DNA of 64,000 nt from Brachycybe producta (Eukaryota; Arthropoda; Diplopoda; Playtdesmida; Andrognathidae). Below, in pieces: positions 1 through 10,025 of this stretch. The stretch is taken from contig JAUPFP010000154.1 of NCBI GenBank assembly GCA_036925085.1, positions 1 to 64,000 on the forward strand, read 5' to 3'. The position numbers and the translations under genes are program-made. The notes below the pieces were generated by a model that made no database searches, was not told the origin of the DNA, and saw only the letters and a program-made list of their open reading frames with translations. Position 1 is the first letter of the stretch. Each line of letters starts with the position of its first letter.

Positions 1-45
1 AGAGAGAAAGAGAGAGAGAGAGAGAAAGAAGAGAGAGAGAGAGAA

Positions 46-93
<48 letters not shown>

Positions 94-125
94 AGAGAGA
101 GAGATGAGAGAGAGAGAGAGAGAGA
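1..125. repeat. (GA)n microsatellite
   Basis: Almost pure GA/GAAA purine tract at the left window edge, so its true length is unknown. No coding content. Confidence 0.95.
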
Positions 126-214
126 TTAATATAAATTGGAATCTAAAAATTCCTCCCACTTACGAATCTCAAGAGAAACGGATTTATTTATTCAATGGCA
201 CCTTTTTTTTTGTC

Positions 215-312
215 ATCATCATCATCATCATCATTATTATTATTATTTATTATTATTATTATTATTATTAATAATAATATTATTATTATTATTATTAATT
301 TATTATTATTGT
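215..312. repeat. (ATC)n/(ATT)n trinucleotide tract
   Basis: A short ATC run passes into about 80 bp of ATT/AAT repeats. Open frames over it encode only His, Tyr, Leu or Ile runs and are not genes. Confidence 0.9.
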
Positions 313-453
313 TATGGAGCCCATTCAGGCAATTGACAGAAATAAGGGTGTAAATGGAGAGGAGAGGGGGGGGGGGACAGAAGGGAATTAAAAACGAATT
401 CAGTGGAGCCATCTATTGAGCAATATATACAACAACACAATATGTAAAAGAGG

Positions 454-670
454 ACAGGTAATTAAAAATCGGGACAAACAGAAGTTGTCTCCGCCCTTTT
501 TTATGACGACTGGCAACTTCTAATTGGTTGGTTATGTAGTCTGACGTCACATGCTCGTCCTTTTCAACGTCGAACCACACACACACACTGAACAAACCAA
601 TGAGGAAGTTGCCGGTCGTCATAAAAAGGGCGGAGACAACTTGTGTTTGTAACGATTTCTAATTGCCTGT
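454..670. mobile_element. Family A foldback MITE, copy 1
   Basis: About 217 bp, palindromic along nearly all its length. The left arm reads CCGCCCTTTTTTATGACGAC, then AACTTCTAATTGGTTGG; the right arm is its complement. The ends are ACAGG...CCTGT. A 10-bp direct repeat flanks it with one mismatch (GTAAAAGAGG at 444-453, GTAAAAGGGG at 671-680), which reads as a target-site duplication. There is no coding capacity, so it must be moved by a transposase elsewhere. Superfamily not assigned; a 9-10 bp duplication with long terminal repeats would fit Mutator-like elements. Confidence 0.88.
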
Positions 671-759
671 GTAAAAGGGGGGGGGTGTGAGAAAGAGAGA
701 GAGTGGGTTAATAATTAAGGAAGGAAGGAAGGAGGGTGTTTTTTTTTTTCCCTTCTTAC

Positions 760-832
760 CTGTGGCCCTATTGGCAGAGAGGAGTAGTAATATGGTGAGG
801 GCAGTGAGCACACAGAAGCCTAAGTAGCCCAT
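760..832 (-). CDS. Candidate first coding exon of a secreted or membrane protein (partial)
   Basis: On the minus strand an ATG at 832 opens 24 codons and stops at a strong splice donor (G|GTAAGAAG, exon end 760, phase 1). The peptide begins MGYLGFCVLTALTILLLLSA and continues NRAT, a textbook signal peptide: short N-terminus, hydrophobic core, small residues before a possible cleavage site. The rest of the gene would lie past the left edge, because positions 1-759 hold only a MITE and microsatellites. The protein cannot be identified. An alternative is a chance hydrophobic frame, but the coincidence of start, signal sequence and consensus donor makes a real exon more likely than not. Confidence 0.55.
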
Positions 833-982
833 GTTGTCCAGCTTTTGAAGACATCACAGGCCATCTTGTAATAAACTACCTTCGCCCCCTTTTTAAACAC
901 AAAACACAGAATTATTAAACATTGTTTTCAAAGTGTTAAACGGCGTCTCTCCCTCTGTCTTTCAAGATGCAAAAGTGAATGT

Positions 983-1122
983 GTGTTACAAACTAGAAGG
1001 GGTAGCTCAATAATATTTTATTGAGTTATAAATCAGATGATCTATTTTTATTTTGAAAGATTATTAAATATTAAATAATTATACCCATTCTAGTTTCTAA
1101 AAACACTTTCTAGTTTCTCTTT
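983..1122. mobile_element. Family B foldback MITE, short copy
   Basis: The left end AACTAGAAGGGGTAGCTCAA and the complementary right end CCATTCTAGTTTCTAAAAAC bracket an AT-rich centre. Same termini as about 20 copies across the window. Confidence 0.75.
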
Positions 1123-1858
1123 AATTTTACTCTAAAATTCAGAGTTTCAAAATTTATAAACCCGATTTTTGAAGGTTGAAAGCATTTCTTTTATAGAGTT
1201 TGTCAGCAAAAGATGCTTTTTTTAAAAAAAAAAAAGTAATACCTTTAAAATTAAGTTCAACAGTTATTAAAAAACTAGAAGAATCAAAGAAGGATGTTTT
1301 TTTTTTTAAATATAACATTTCATGAAGGTTTGAAAATTCAATTCAATTTCAATTATTAAAAAAAAAAGAGATAAATGTCGTTTGAAACTTTGAATGACGA
1401 AATCAATTTCGTTTTGACTCTTTCTAGTTTCATAAATAAATGTAGAAAATTCTTCTAAAAAGTTGCTTTTGAAACGTCCCTACTCAATAAAATAACATTT
1501 TAACCAATCAGAGAACACTTGAAATTAGCCCTCAATGTATTTTTCTATAAGAAGACGTAGGTTTATTATTATTATTATCTATTTTTAATTTCGATGACAA
1601 ATGCAAACATCTGTCTGGAAAAAAAAAAGTTCAATAAAAACGACATCTGATGGCGCTGAGACAACACAATTAAAAATAATCAATTGGGTTAAATTAGGAA
1701 GAAGAGAGGGTAAAAAATGGAGGGGATATATTACCAAATACCCCCCTCCCCCAATTGGTTTAATGAGGCAATCGCAATAGACATTCCATTAAACACGCCT
1801 TGTCTATCAATGGATAAAAAATGGATAACAAAAAACAATGGATTCCAGAAAAATTCGA

Positions 1859-2070
1859 CAGACAGTTAGAAATCGGGGGAGAACTTCAGTTGACTCTCGC
1901 CTTTGTTATGACGACCGAGCGCAACTTTTAATTGGTTGGTTATGAAGTCTGACGTCACATGCTCCGCCCTTTTCAACGTCGAACCACACAACAAAACCAA
2001 TTAGAAGTTGCCAGTCGTCATAAAAAGGGCGGAGCCAACTGAAGTTCTCCACGATTTCTAACTGCCTGTT
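1859..2070. mobile_element. Family A foldback MITE, copy 2
   Basis: Near full length. It begins CAGACAGTTAGAAATCG and ends with the complement of CAGGCAGTTAGAAATCG, with the same palindromic arms as copy 1. The direct repeat AAAATTCGAC occurs at 1850-1859 and 2071-2080, supporting a 9-10 bp target-site duplication. The arm matches are close, so the insertion looks fairly recent. Confidence 0.9.
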
Positions 2071-2080
2071 AAAATTCGAC

Positions 2081-2942
2081 GAGATTATTACAGAAAAAGA
2101 GGGGAAACAACAGAGTTTCTTAGAAGATTTTCTTCTCTCTTTTATAGGTTCATTGACCCACCAAACCACTATTAAGTAGTATGTACACAAACACATTGGC
2201 AGATGGCGTTCTCATCGTCATTGTTTTTTTTAATAAATATTCTATCTTGATAAATAGAGGTAGCGAAAAATCGATCTTAGATAATAAATTAATTTATAAT
2301 AATTTTTATAGCCTCTCTTCAAGGTTCTCTATGCATTCCATTTCATTTTATAAACGAGAAACTTATTTTACAAAGACACTCGAATAATTTTGTGTTACTA
2401 ATTATTGAATCTTGCCTGGTGTAACCGAGAAGAAATTTAGCTCTAAGTGGAGGTGGTGCCATCTATTGGCCACACTCAGCCCTAGCACAGAATGTTTCAT
2501 ATGCAGCACTTTTAAAAAGGAATAAAAAGGAAGAATAAAATCAGTATTAAAGTGGTGTGTTCGAGTTTTCGTTTTTCATTCTTTTTAGATTTTTTGAAAC
2601 CTAATTTAAAGTGCAATTTAGGAACCCAAAATGTAGTATGTAGTCGGCCACCCCCCCCCCCCCCCTACTGATACGTTTTATAACCAAATGTTGATTCCTT
2701 CTGATTTTTAAAGGATGTTTGAAAGTAAAACGAATCACAACTAGGCTTTGAAAGAATATATTTGAGTTGTTATATTTGCACGAAACAGAAGAATCTAAAC
2801 GAAAACCCATGTTAAACGGCTTATACCAGATATTGCATCATCCTAATCTCAGTATATATTTTTTTTAGGAAATAAAGAGATTTATGTTGGCAATGTGTTA
2901 TTGGAGATAGTGGCGCCATCTATTGAGTATTAAACTTAACGC
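2081..2942. other. Intergenic, no gene seen
   Basis: AT-rich sequence with a poly-C run near 2650 and two GCCATCTATTG motifs (about 2456 and 2910) that resemble half of a CTCF-type core. No convincing exon or repeat boundary. Confidence 0.6.
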
Positions 2943-2943
2943 C

Positions 2944-3612
2944 TGTCAATTGAGCTACTTCTCTCCCTCCCTCCCTCTCTTTCTCTCTCTCTCTCCCTCT
3001 CCTCTCCTCTCTCCCCTCCCTCTCCTCTCTCTCTCCCCTCCATCTCACTCCTCTCTCCCCCCTCCCTCCTCCCTTTCTCTCCCCCTCCCTCCCTCTCTCT
3101 CTCCCCTCCCTCCATCTCTCTCTCTCCCCTCCCTCCATCTCTCTCTCTCTCCCCTCCCTCTCCTCTCCTCTCTCCTCTCTCTCCCTCCCCCTCCCTCCCT
3201 CCATCTCACTCTCTCTCTCTCTCCCTCCCTCCATCTCACTCTCTCCTCCCCTCCCCCTCCTCTCCCTCTCCCTCCTCTCCTCTCTCTCCCTCCCTCCATC
3301 TCACTCTCTCCCTCCATCTCACTCTCTCTCCCCCTCCCTCCCTCTCTCTCCCACTCCCTCCCTCTCTCTTCCCCCCTTCCTCCATCTCACTCTCTCTCCC
3401 CCTCCCTCCCTCCCTCTCTCTCCCCCCTCTCTCTCCCCTCCCTCCAACCATCTCTCTCTCTCCCTCCCTCCATCTCACTCTCTCCCCTCCCCCTCCCCTC
3501 TCTCCCTCCCTCCATCTCACTCTCTCCCTCCATCTCACTCTCTCTCTCTCTCTCCCTCCCTCCATCTCACTCCCTCCCTCCCTCTCTGTCTCTCTCTCTC
3601 TCTCTATGTGTA
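2944..3612. repeat. CT-rich polypyrimidine tract, about 670 bp
   Basis: One strand is almost only C and T, with higher-order repeats around CCCTCCCTCCATCTCACTCT. The long open frames on both strands (Ser/Pro/Leu or Arg/Glu/Gly proteins) are products of this low complexity and are not genes. Such tracts can adopt triplex structure. Confidence 0.95.
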
Positions 3613-4144
3613 TATATCTCGATTAGTAATTAATTTATGCAATTTGATAATCTGATATCTCCTCAAAGGCAAAAAAAACGGTACAAAGGTTATCTAGATT
3701 TTTCTCTCTTTCTTTTGTCTATTTTTTTTTCATCACCAATTGTAAAATTCTATCGAATTCCGAACAAACATATAAAAAAACCCGTTTGTGTGTTAAGTCT
3801 CCATTATTTGAGAGACCAGACTGAGGAGACTAAAGTACATTGCGGCAAATGTAGAACTTGGCAATGGTACATTCACTCACTTGTCCTAGTAAATATGCAA
3901 AAATAAAGGAAAAAAAGATGAAGAAAGAAGAAGAAGAAAAAAACGGGTTAAAATGTTCTAATGTCTCGTCAGCATCTGGCATTGGTCCAGCGACCCACCC
4001 TAAACTAACCTCACCCCAGGGCCAAAACCCACCCATCCTTTTATCATCCATCCCCCTCACCCCCAATCACTCATTATTTCTCATAGATTCATGAAAATTA
4101 GTTAAACAAAAATTAAAAATGTGTGAATCCCAATTATGCAAAAC
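3613..4144. other. Intergenic, no gene seen
   Basis: Mixed AT-rich sequence with a purine run near 3915-3945. Short frames here show no recognisable domain or splice context. Confidence 0.5.
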
Positions 4145-4263
4145 AACACTAAAATTTCGTTTGCCGGCCGCCCTTTTATGACATCAGACCAAGTAACAAA
4201 CTAATTAAGAAATTGATGGCGCTCATAAAAGGGCGGCCGGGTAAAACGAAATATTTTAGTGCT
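4145..4263. mobile_element. Small foldback element
   Basis: Inverted arms of about 40 bp: CACTAAAATTTCGTTT, then CCGGCCGCCCTTTTATGA on the left, and the complement TCATAAAAGGGCGGCCGG, then AAAACGAAATATTTTAGTG on the right, separated by about 40 bp. No coding capacity. Distinct from family A although both contain CGCCCTTTTATGA. Confidence 0.8.
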
Positions 4264-4969
4264 GGGGGAGGGGGGGGGAGCACACTTGTCTGTGAGGGAT
4301 GTTCTAACTAAATTGACTAAGTTGACTAACTAAATTGCAGTTAACATTTTTACCTGCATTTAAATTAAGACAAAAATATAACCAGAGCTTAATTTTAATG
4401 TTGTTGCGTTTAACGTCAGGTTTCATCATTTAAAATATGTACTAAAATTGCAATTGGAATCAGAAAGAAATTAATTGAAAAGAGAAAAATGTCGTGTGAT
4501 TTTTAGGGTGTCGTGTGTGACGTCATTAATAAATCACCCAAACTTCTAGTTAGAATGGCTGTTATAATAAATAAAAAAAAAAGAACGACTAACACGTTAT
4601 AGACTAGGAGGGGAAAAATAAAAAAAGGGAGGAAAAAAAAAATATGCTAACGGAGTAGAAAAAAAGAGAGAGATAAAGTAATCGAGTTTTCTGATTCAAC
4701 AGAAAAAAAAAGCGAATAATAAATCTGGTTTCTTAGTTTGTTTGAATTCAGGAAAGAAGACAAGGAAGAGGGGGGGGGGGGGGGGGTTTAAAACTGCAGA
4801 AAATAAATCTACGAGGCCAAGGTCCCACATGCAGGAAAAGCTAACTGGAAACAAGACTGAAATTTGACAGAAACTAAGGTGAAACGACACACATACTGAA
4901 GAAGAAGAAGAAAAAACAGCGAGCGCCAAGTATCTTTGAGAGCAAAATAGACCTGAATTTCTATTTTCA
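4264..4969. other. Intergenic with poly-G runs
   Basis: Contains poly-G stretches near 4264-4278 and 4771-4788 in otherwise AT-rich DNA. No exon or repeat boundary identified. Confidence 0.5.
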
Positions 4970-5175
4970 CAGGCAGTTAGAAATCGGGGAGAACTTCAAT
5001 TGGTTCCGCCCTTTTTATGACGACCGGCAACTTCTAATTGGTTGGTTATGTAGTCTGACGTTACATGCTCCGCCCCTTTTCAACGTCGAACCACACAACA
5101 AACCAATTAGAAGTTGCCGGTCGTCATAACAAAGGCGGAGCCAACTGAAGTTCTCTCCGATTTCTAACTGCCTGT
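4970..5175. mobile_element. Family A foldback MITE, copy 3
   Basis: Termini CAGGCAGTTAGAAATCGG and CCGATTTCTAACTGCCTG are perfect inverted repeats, with the same CCGCCC...GGCGG arms and GTAGTCTGACGT centre as copies 1 and 2. Flanking duplication unclear (CTATTTTC against TGTTTTCT). Confidence 0.9.
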
Positions 5176-6545
5176 TTGTTTTCTGATGGTTTTTCGGCGT
5201 GTAGGAATCCTTCTCTAAGCAGAATGTATCACCCAATAGGAAAGCGTCCTTTTATGGCTCCTCCTCCTCCTCCTCCTCCTATCTCATCTTCTACAAATTC
5301 ATTTTCTGTTGTAATGTGCGAGATCTGTTGAACGCGACAGAAAGCAAAAATGGTAACTAAAACTTGATTCTGATTTTGTATTTCTATTTTCTGCTTTCTT
5401 TACGACTGTGAGATCCATGCTTAACTCAATAACTTCAATAAGAATAAAAGGAAAGGGGAGGGGAGGGGAGGTAGGGAAACACTTAAATTGAAAGATGACC
5501 TTAATAGCCATTTTTAATAAACACGATTTGAAAATGATCGTAAAATAAACACGATTTCATCCTCATCCTCATCATCATCCTCATCTTCAGGATAAGGAGA
5601 AGAACAAGGAAAAGGAGGAGGAGGGATGGGGGATGGGAGGAGGTTAGGAAAAAAAAAATACAAAAATTTAATCGATGTCAAGAGAGAACGTGGTTAATTG
5701 AGCTAGAATAATGACAGTGAACACCGATCATCATCATCTTCATCTTCATCGTTGAACTTCCGAGAGACGGATTGAATAAACGTCAATAATTCCAGAGGCA
5801 ACCGATGAAGAGGAGGAGGAGGAGGAGGATGATGATGATTTTAAAAACCCGACAACCAAAAGACAGAGAAAAAGAGAAAGAAAAATCATATTTGAAAATG
5901 TCTCTCTTTCTTTTTATGAATAGAATCTGATCTGATGGAATTTATAAATAAACATTCTTCTTTTTTCCTCAACTAAGAGAGAAAAGATCGGGGAATTTTT
6001 AGAGGGAATAATCATGAAAAAGGGTTAATATTTAGACTGGAAATCCCTCCTTGAAATCCCACTCTCCTCAAGTTCACTGACATCAATTGATTCAGATTCG
6101 TTTATAATTAGATTTCTCTGAACTAACAATTTTAATTAGAATAAATATTTCTCAAAGTCAAGTTGTAGGAGCTAATTTCATTTCTAAATATAATTTAAAC
6201 AAGAAAAGATGGAGCTAATGGGATTTGTGTTTGTGTGTGTCTAAAGGGGGAGAGGGAGAGGGGAGAAAGACAAAAAGGGGAGACGGGGGAGACATAGAAT
6301 GTGGGAATAAAAAGGGGAGGGGGAGGGAAGACATAATCATCCATTTCATCCAAAAGACAAAATCGTTTTCGAGATCTCTTTTTTTCTGAATATATTTTTC
6401 ATTTCTTGAATTATGATGAGATCGTCACAAAGGGTGTTTCTTTACAACAAGTCGTCTTTGGGGAATTAAGGGGAGGAGGAGGGATACAGGGTGTACCCTA
6501 TGAAATGTATGGAATCTATTTTATTAATAACTGAGATTTAGCCAC
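5176..6545. other. Intergenic, microsatellite-rich
   Basis: Short CTC, ATC and GAG trinucleotide runs (about 5260, 5560, 5730, 5810) and G/A-rich patches (about 6245-6330). No gene, exon or clear transposon end seen. Confidence 0.55.
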
Positions 6546-7091
6546 TTAAGGTGGCTTAATCTTGCTTTTGTCGCCACCGATGGCGCCACTGGCCCGCTGC
6601 ACTTCCTAATGCTATTCTCCACAGACGTTTTTAATAAACATTTTTGGACGCAAAAACGTCAAGCAAAAGGCTTTTTTTTTATTAAAAAAAAAGCAACATT
6701 ACGAAAGAATTCAAATCGTTTTCAAAACTAGAATGGTAGAAGATTATGTTTTTTTTCCATATCTTGAAAAATAAACAATTTTATAGTTCAGTTTGAAAAT
6801 GGCTTTTTTTTTAGGTTTTTCCATTGACAATTCATGAAAAACTACTTTCACCTTTTCTCAAACTTGTCATTAAAAGTTTATTTTGAAAGATATCATTATG
6901 AAGAGAAAAAAAAACTTTTAATATTATCACCAACTATTCTAGTTTCTTAAACATTTTGAATTTTATTGGGATGTTTTTTTCTGAAAAAAACCTTCAGATT
7001 GAGAAATATAAATGTTCTCAAAACTAAGCACACAGGAGCGCCATCTTGAGAGATGAAAACAAAATAAATATATATATTCAGCCACCTTAAA
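6546..7091. mobile_element. Possible DNA element with short inverted ends, holding a family B copy
   Basis: TTAAGGTGGCT near 6546 and its complement AGCCACCTTAA near 7080 could be terminal inverted repeats. Inside, 6722-6958 is a diverged family B MITE (ACTAGAATGGTAG to CTATTCTAGTTT). The outer element rests only on about 11 bp and may be chance; the inner copy is firmer. Confidence 0.35.
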
Positions 7092-7524
7092 AGAATATTA
7101 TTACTGATTATTTAATTAGATTGAAATTAAATTAATTAGAATGGCTTTGAAAAAAAAAATCATGAAAACCGCAAATGGAAAATTAATTTAGAAAATAAAA
7201 ATATGCAAATTGCTCATTTTAAAGCCACACTTTGTAGTTTGTATTAATTTACAAAATAAAAGACAGAATAGAAATCAAAGAAGAAGAAGAAGAAACGGTG
7301 ATTAAATGAGTTTTTATTTGGTTGTTCACAAATGACGGATCATGATGATCGATTGATTTCACTATAGAACAAGAGCTAGGCTCCTCCTCCTTTTCGTCTA
7401 TTGTATATATACAGTGTATATAGTAATTGTCCATCAACAAAATAGAGGAGGAGGACCGTCCTCCATTGATCAACTATCATCTTCATCATCATTAGAAAAA
7501 GAACGAAAAAAATCCTATTGAACC

Positions 7525-7811
7525 CAGTGGCGGATTTACCATTTTGCCGCCCCTAGGCAGCAACTTTTTTCTTAAAGTAATAAAGTTACTTTTGTATGGT
7601 AATGTCAACTGTTTTGTCAGAAGTGGTCATTCTGGCTCTTGTTACATCAATTACTCTTGCCAACCAAGTTATATTAGGCAGTTTATTGTTTTACAATACT
7701 TTTTTTTGTATCCAAAACGAATTTCCAAAAAAAAATTTTACAATTTGCCGCCCCCAAAAATTTGCCGCCCTAGGCAGCTGCCTACTCTGCCTATTGGTAA
7801 ATCCGCCCCTG
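7525..7811. mobile_element. hAT-type MITE with perfect 8-bp target duplication
   Basis: 287 bp. It starts CAGTGGCGGATTTACC and ends GGTAAATCCGCCCCTG, the CAG...CTG termini usual in hAT elements. The perfect 8-bp direct repeat ATTGAACC lies at 7517-7524 and 7812-7819, the hAT signature length. Sub-terminal TTGCCGCCCCTAGGCAGC on the left and its near complement at about 7745-7781 extend the inverted repeat. No transposase; it is non-autonomous. The clean duplication suggests a fairly young insertion. Confidence 0.93.
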
Positions 7812-7996
7812 ATTGAACCACTTTATAAAAAGATCTGACATCTTAAATGACGAAGAGGGTTGGCGGTGGAGGCTAGCTATTTCAGGAGATTATGTTAAGA
7901 GCAGTGTTTCTTAAATTGTGTTCCTGGGAGAAATTCTAAGGGTTCCATGTGAGAAAAAAAAATTAATATGGCTTATATGGCTATGGCTAATATGGC

Positions 7997-8081
7997 TCTA
8001 TGCTGCACTTGGACTCTTGTCCCTCTGCCATAGGCCTTTATGGCTGTTTGCAGAGTAATTTTTCAAATTCAAATTCAAATT
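7997..8081 (+). mobile_element. LINE 3'-end fragment
   Basis: About 80 bp nearly identical to the 3' end of the LINE at 8300-10,025 (CTATGCTGCACTTGGACTCT onward through CCATAGGCCTTTATGGCTG), ending in ATTCAAATTCAAATT tail repeats. A severely 5'-truncated copy of the same family. Confidence 0.85.
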
Positions 8082-8299
8082 GTTCCGTGAACTGAACCCC
8101 GAGTTAACATCCTTCACCGTACTCGTCAGCATGCTTGCTCTAAGTGTAAACCAGACTAAATATAGAGCACCGCCGTTTCTCCAAATGATGTTTTCAGTGT
8201 AACAGCAATAGTAAGGCCCTTGTCACACAGACCACTTTTTTGTTTTTGTCACTTTTCGACTGCAAAATGAAGTCGTTAACACGTTGAGCCGTACGTTCA

Positions 8300-10025
8300 T
8301 GGAAAATACACACACAACCCTTCAACATCTCTTTTTATGGATCAAATTGTAATAACTGCAGATGGGATAGTCAAGCAACTTCTAAAATTAGACTCAAATA
8401 AAACCTGTGGTCCAGATGGGATGTATGCTATCATTTTAAAAAATCTTGCACAAGAGTTGGGTCCATACCTTCAGTTAATTTTTCAACAGAGTTTAGATGT
8501 AGGTATTGTACCAGATATGTGGAAATTAGCTAATGTTAGTCCAATTTTTAAATCAGGAGACAAGTCTCAGGTAACTAATTACAGACCCGTGTCTTTAACC
8601 TCGATAGTTTGCAAGGTCCTTGAACATATTATATATTCCTCCTCAATGAATTTTCTTATGGAAAACAATCTTTTGTGTGATAACCAGCATGGGTTTCTTA
8701 GGGGGCGTTCATGTGAAACCCAGCTTATTCTTTTAGTTGATGACCTTCAGAAAATTTTAGACAAAGGCAGTCAGATAGATTTGGTTTTTCTTGATCTCTG
8801 CAAGGCATTTGACACAGTTTCTCACTCAAAACTAATGACAAAAATTAGTGGGTATGGATTGGGTGAACAGGTGTATAAATGGGTGCATTCTTTTTTGAGT
8901 GATAGGAAACAAAGGGTTGTTGCAGGTGGGTCTGAATCTGACTGGATAGGGGTTACATCAGGGGTTCCTCAGGGTAGTGTGTTGGGTCCACTTCTGTTTC
9001 TTTTGTATATCAATGATCTCAGCAGTCAAGTTAGCAGCAATTGCCGGCTATTTGCAGATGATACAATAATTTATCGTGAGGTTACCTCTGACAATGATTG
9101 CCATATTATTGATAGTGACTTGAAAGCAATAGAGGCATGGTGTTCTAAATGGCAACTTCAACTTAATAAGGGAAAATGTTGTGTAATGAGGGTAGCTAGG
9201 GGAAAGAATCCAATAATATTTCCATATAGAATAGGGGCCATTCCACTTAATAACGTAAATTCTTATAAATATTTGGGGGTAACGATTACAGCTAAACTTT
9301 CTTGGAAGCTGCATGTCGAACAGATTATTTCCAAGTCTATGCAGATGCTTAGGTTTAGTCAACGCGTTCTAAAAAGGTGTCCCAGGGAGGTAAAATGTAT
9401 AGCATATCAATCATTAGTACGTCCCCATCTAGAATACTGCAGCTCCGTGTGGAATCCCCACACTGAGGACTTAGCTCACTCTATAGAAATGGTCCAACGC
9501 AGGGCTGCTAGGTTTGTTTGTGGTAAATATGGATATGCCGACAGTGTAACTAAAATGCTTTCAGAGCTTGGTTGGGATAGTTTACTTGCAAGACGTTCAG
9601 ATTTTAATCTTAATATCTTTAATCGAATGCTAGAAGGCTCTTGCCCTAAACCTACTTCAAGCAAACTTTGCAGGGCATTATATTTGGGTAGGGGTGACCA
9701 CTCTAACAAAGTTGGAGAGATTTTTGCACGAACAGATTCTTATTACTGGTCATTTGTCCCGAGGGCGATTCGACAATGGAACTCGCTTGCTGGGGATTTT
9801 GTGCAGGAAAAACGTATTTTATGGGAGTCATAATTTTGTTTTGTTTTGACAATGCATATATTTGCAGCATTAAAAAATATTGAAATTGTTGTTGGGTTTA
9901 TATCATTAGGGTTTTATATTTTCTGGTTTTGACAATGCATTTTCTATGCTGCACTTGGACTCTTGTCCCTCTGCCATAGGCCTTTATGGCTGCTTGTAGA
10001 GTAATTTTTCAAATTCAAAAAAATT
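8300..10025 (+). mobile_element. 5'-truncated CR1/Jockey-type LINE copy
   Basis: Non-LTR retrotransposon with one long reverse transcriptase frame (8337-9833) and a 3' UTR ending in TTTTTCAAATTCAAAAAAAT, a short microsatellite-like tail as in CR1-related families rather than a long poly-A. Upstream of about 8283 the frame is closed, and no endonuclease domain is present, so the copy lacks its 5' part. It sits inside a family F MITE, itself inside a family C element. Parts of the same family recur at 7997-8081 and 14,280-14,676. The exact 5' junction is uncertain by about 30 bp. Confidence 0.85.
8337..9833 (+). CDS. LINE reverse transcriptase (partial ORF2, open frame)
   Basis: 498 codons from the first ATG; the frame is open for about 18 more codons upstream. 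Reverse transcriptase blocks appear in order: NKTCGPDGM (about residue 20), NYRPVSLTSIVCKVLEHII (80-100), DLCKAFDTVSH (155), SGVPQGSVLGPLLFLLYIND (210-228) and the catalytic FADD (about 238). A C-terminal region follows with MVQRRAARFV and LGWDSLLARR, typical of CR1/Jockey-group LINEs. The N-terminal apurinic-type endonuclease of complete elements is absent, so the protein cannot start retrotransposition alone. The frame has no internal stop, which suggests recent insertion. Confidence 0.85.
   Translation: MDQIVITADGIVKQLLKLDSNKTCGPDGMYAIILKNLAQELGPYLQLIFQQSLDVGIVPDMWKLANVSPIFKSGDKSQVTNYRPVSLTSIVCKVLEHIIYSSSMNFLMENNLLCDNQHGFLRGRSCETQLILLVDDLQKILDKGSQIDLVFLDLCKAFDTVSHSKLMTKISGYGLGEQVYKWVHSFLSDRKQRVVAGGSESDWIGVTSGVPQGSVLGPLLFLLYINDLSSQVSSNCRLFADDTIIYREVTSDNDCHIIDSDLKAIEAWCSKWQLQLNKGKCCVMRVARGKNPIIFPYRIGAIPLNNVNSYKYLGVTITAKLSWKLHVEQIISKSMQMLRFSQRVLKRCPREVKCIAYQSLVRPHLEYCSSVWNPHTEDLAHSIEMVQRRAARFVCGKYGYADSVTKMLSELGWDSLLARRSDFNLNIFNRMLEGSCPKPTSSKLCRALYLGRGDHSNKVGEIFARTDSYYWSFVPRAIRQWNSLAGDFVQEKRILWES

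Noticed and set aside
2923-3633. 236-codon Ser/Pro/Leu frame and overlapping Arg/Glu/Gly frames
   Set aside because: All are readings of a CT-rich microsatellite; no domain, no splice signals and open frames on both strands.
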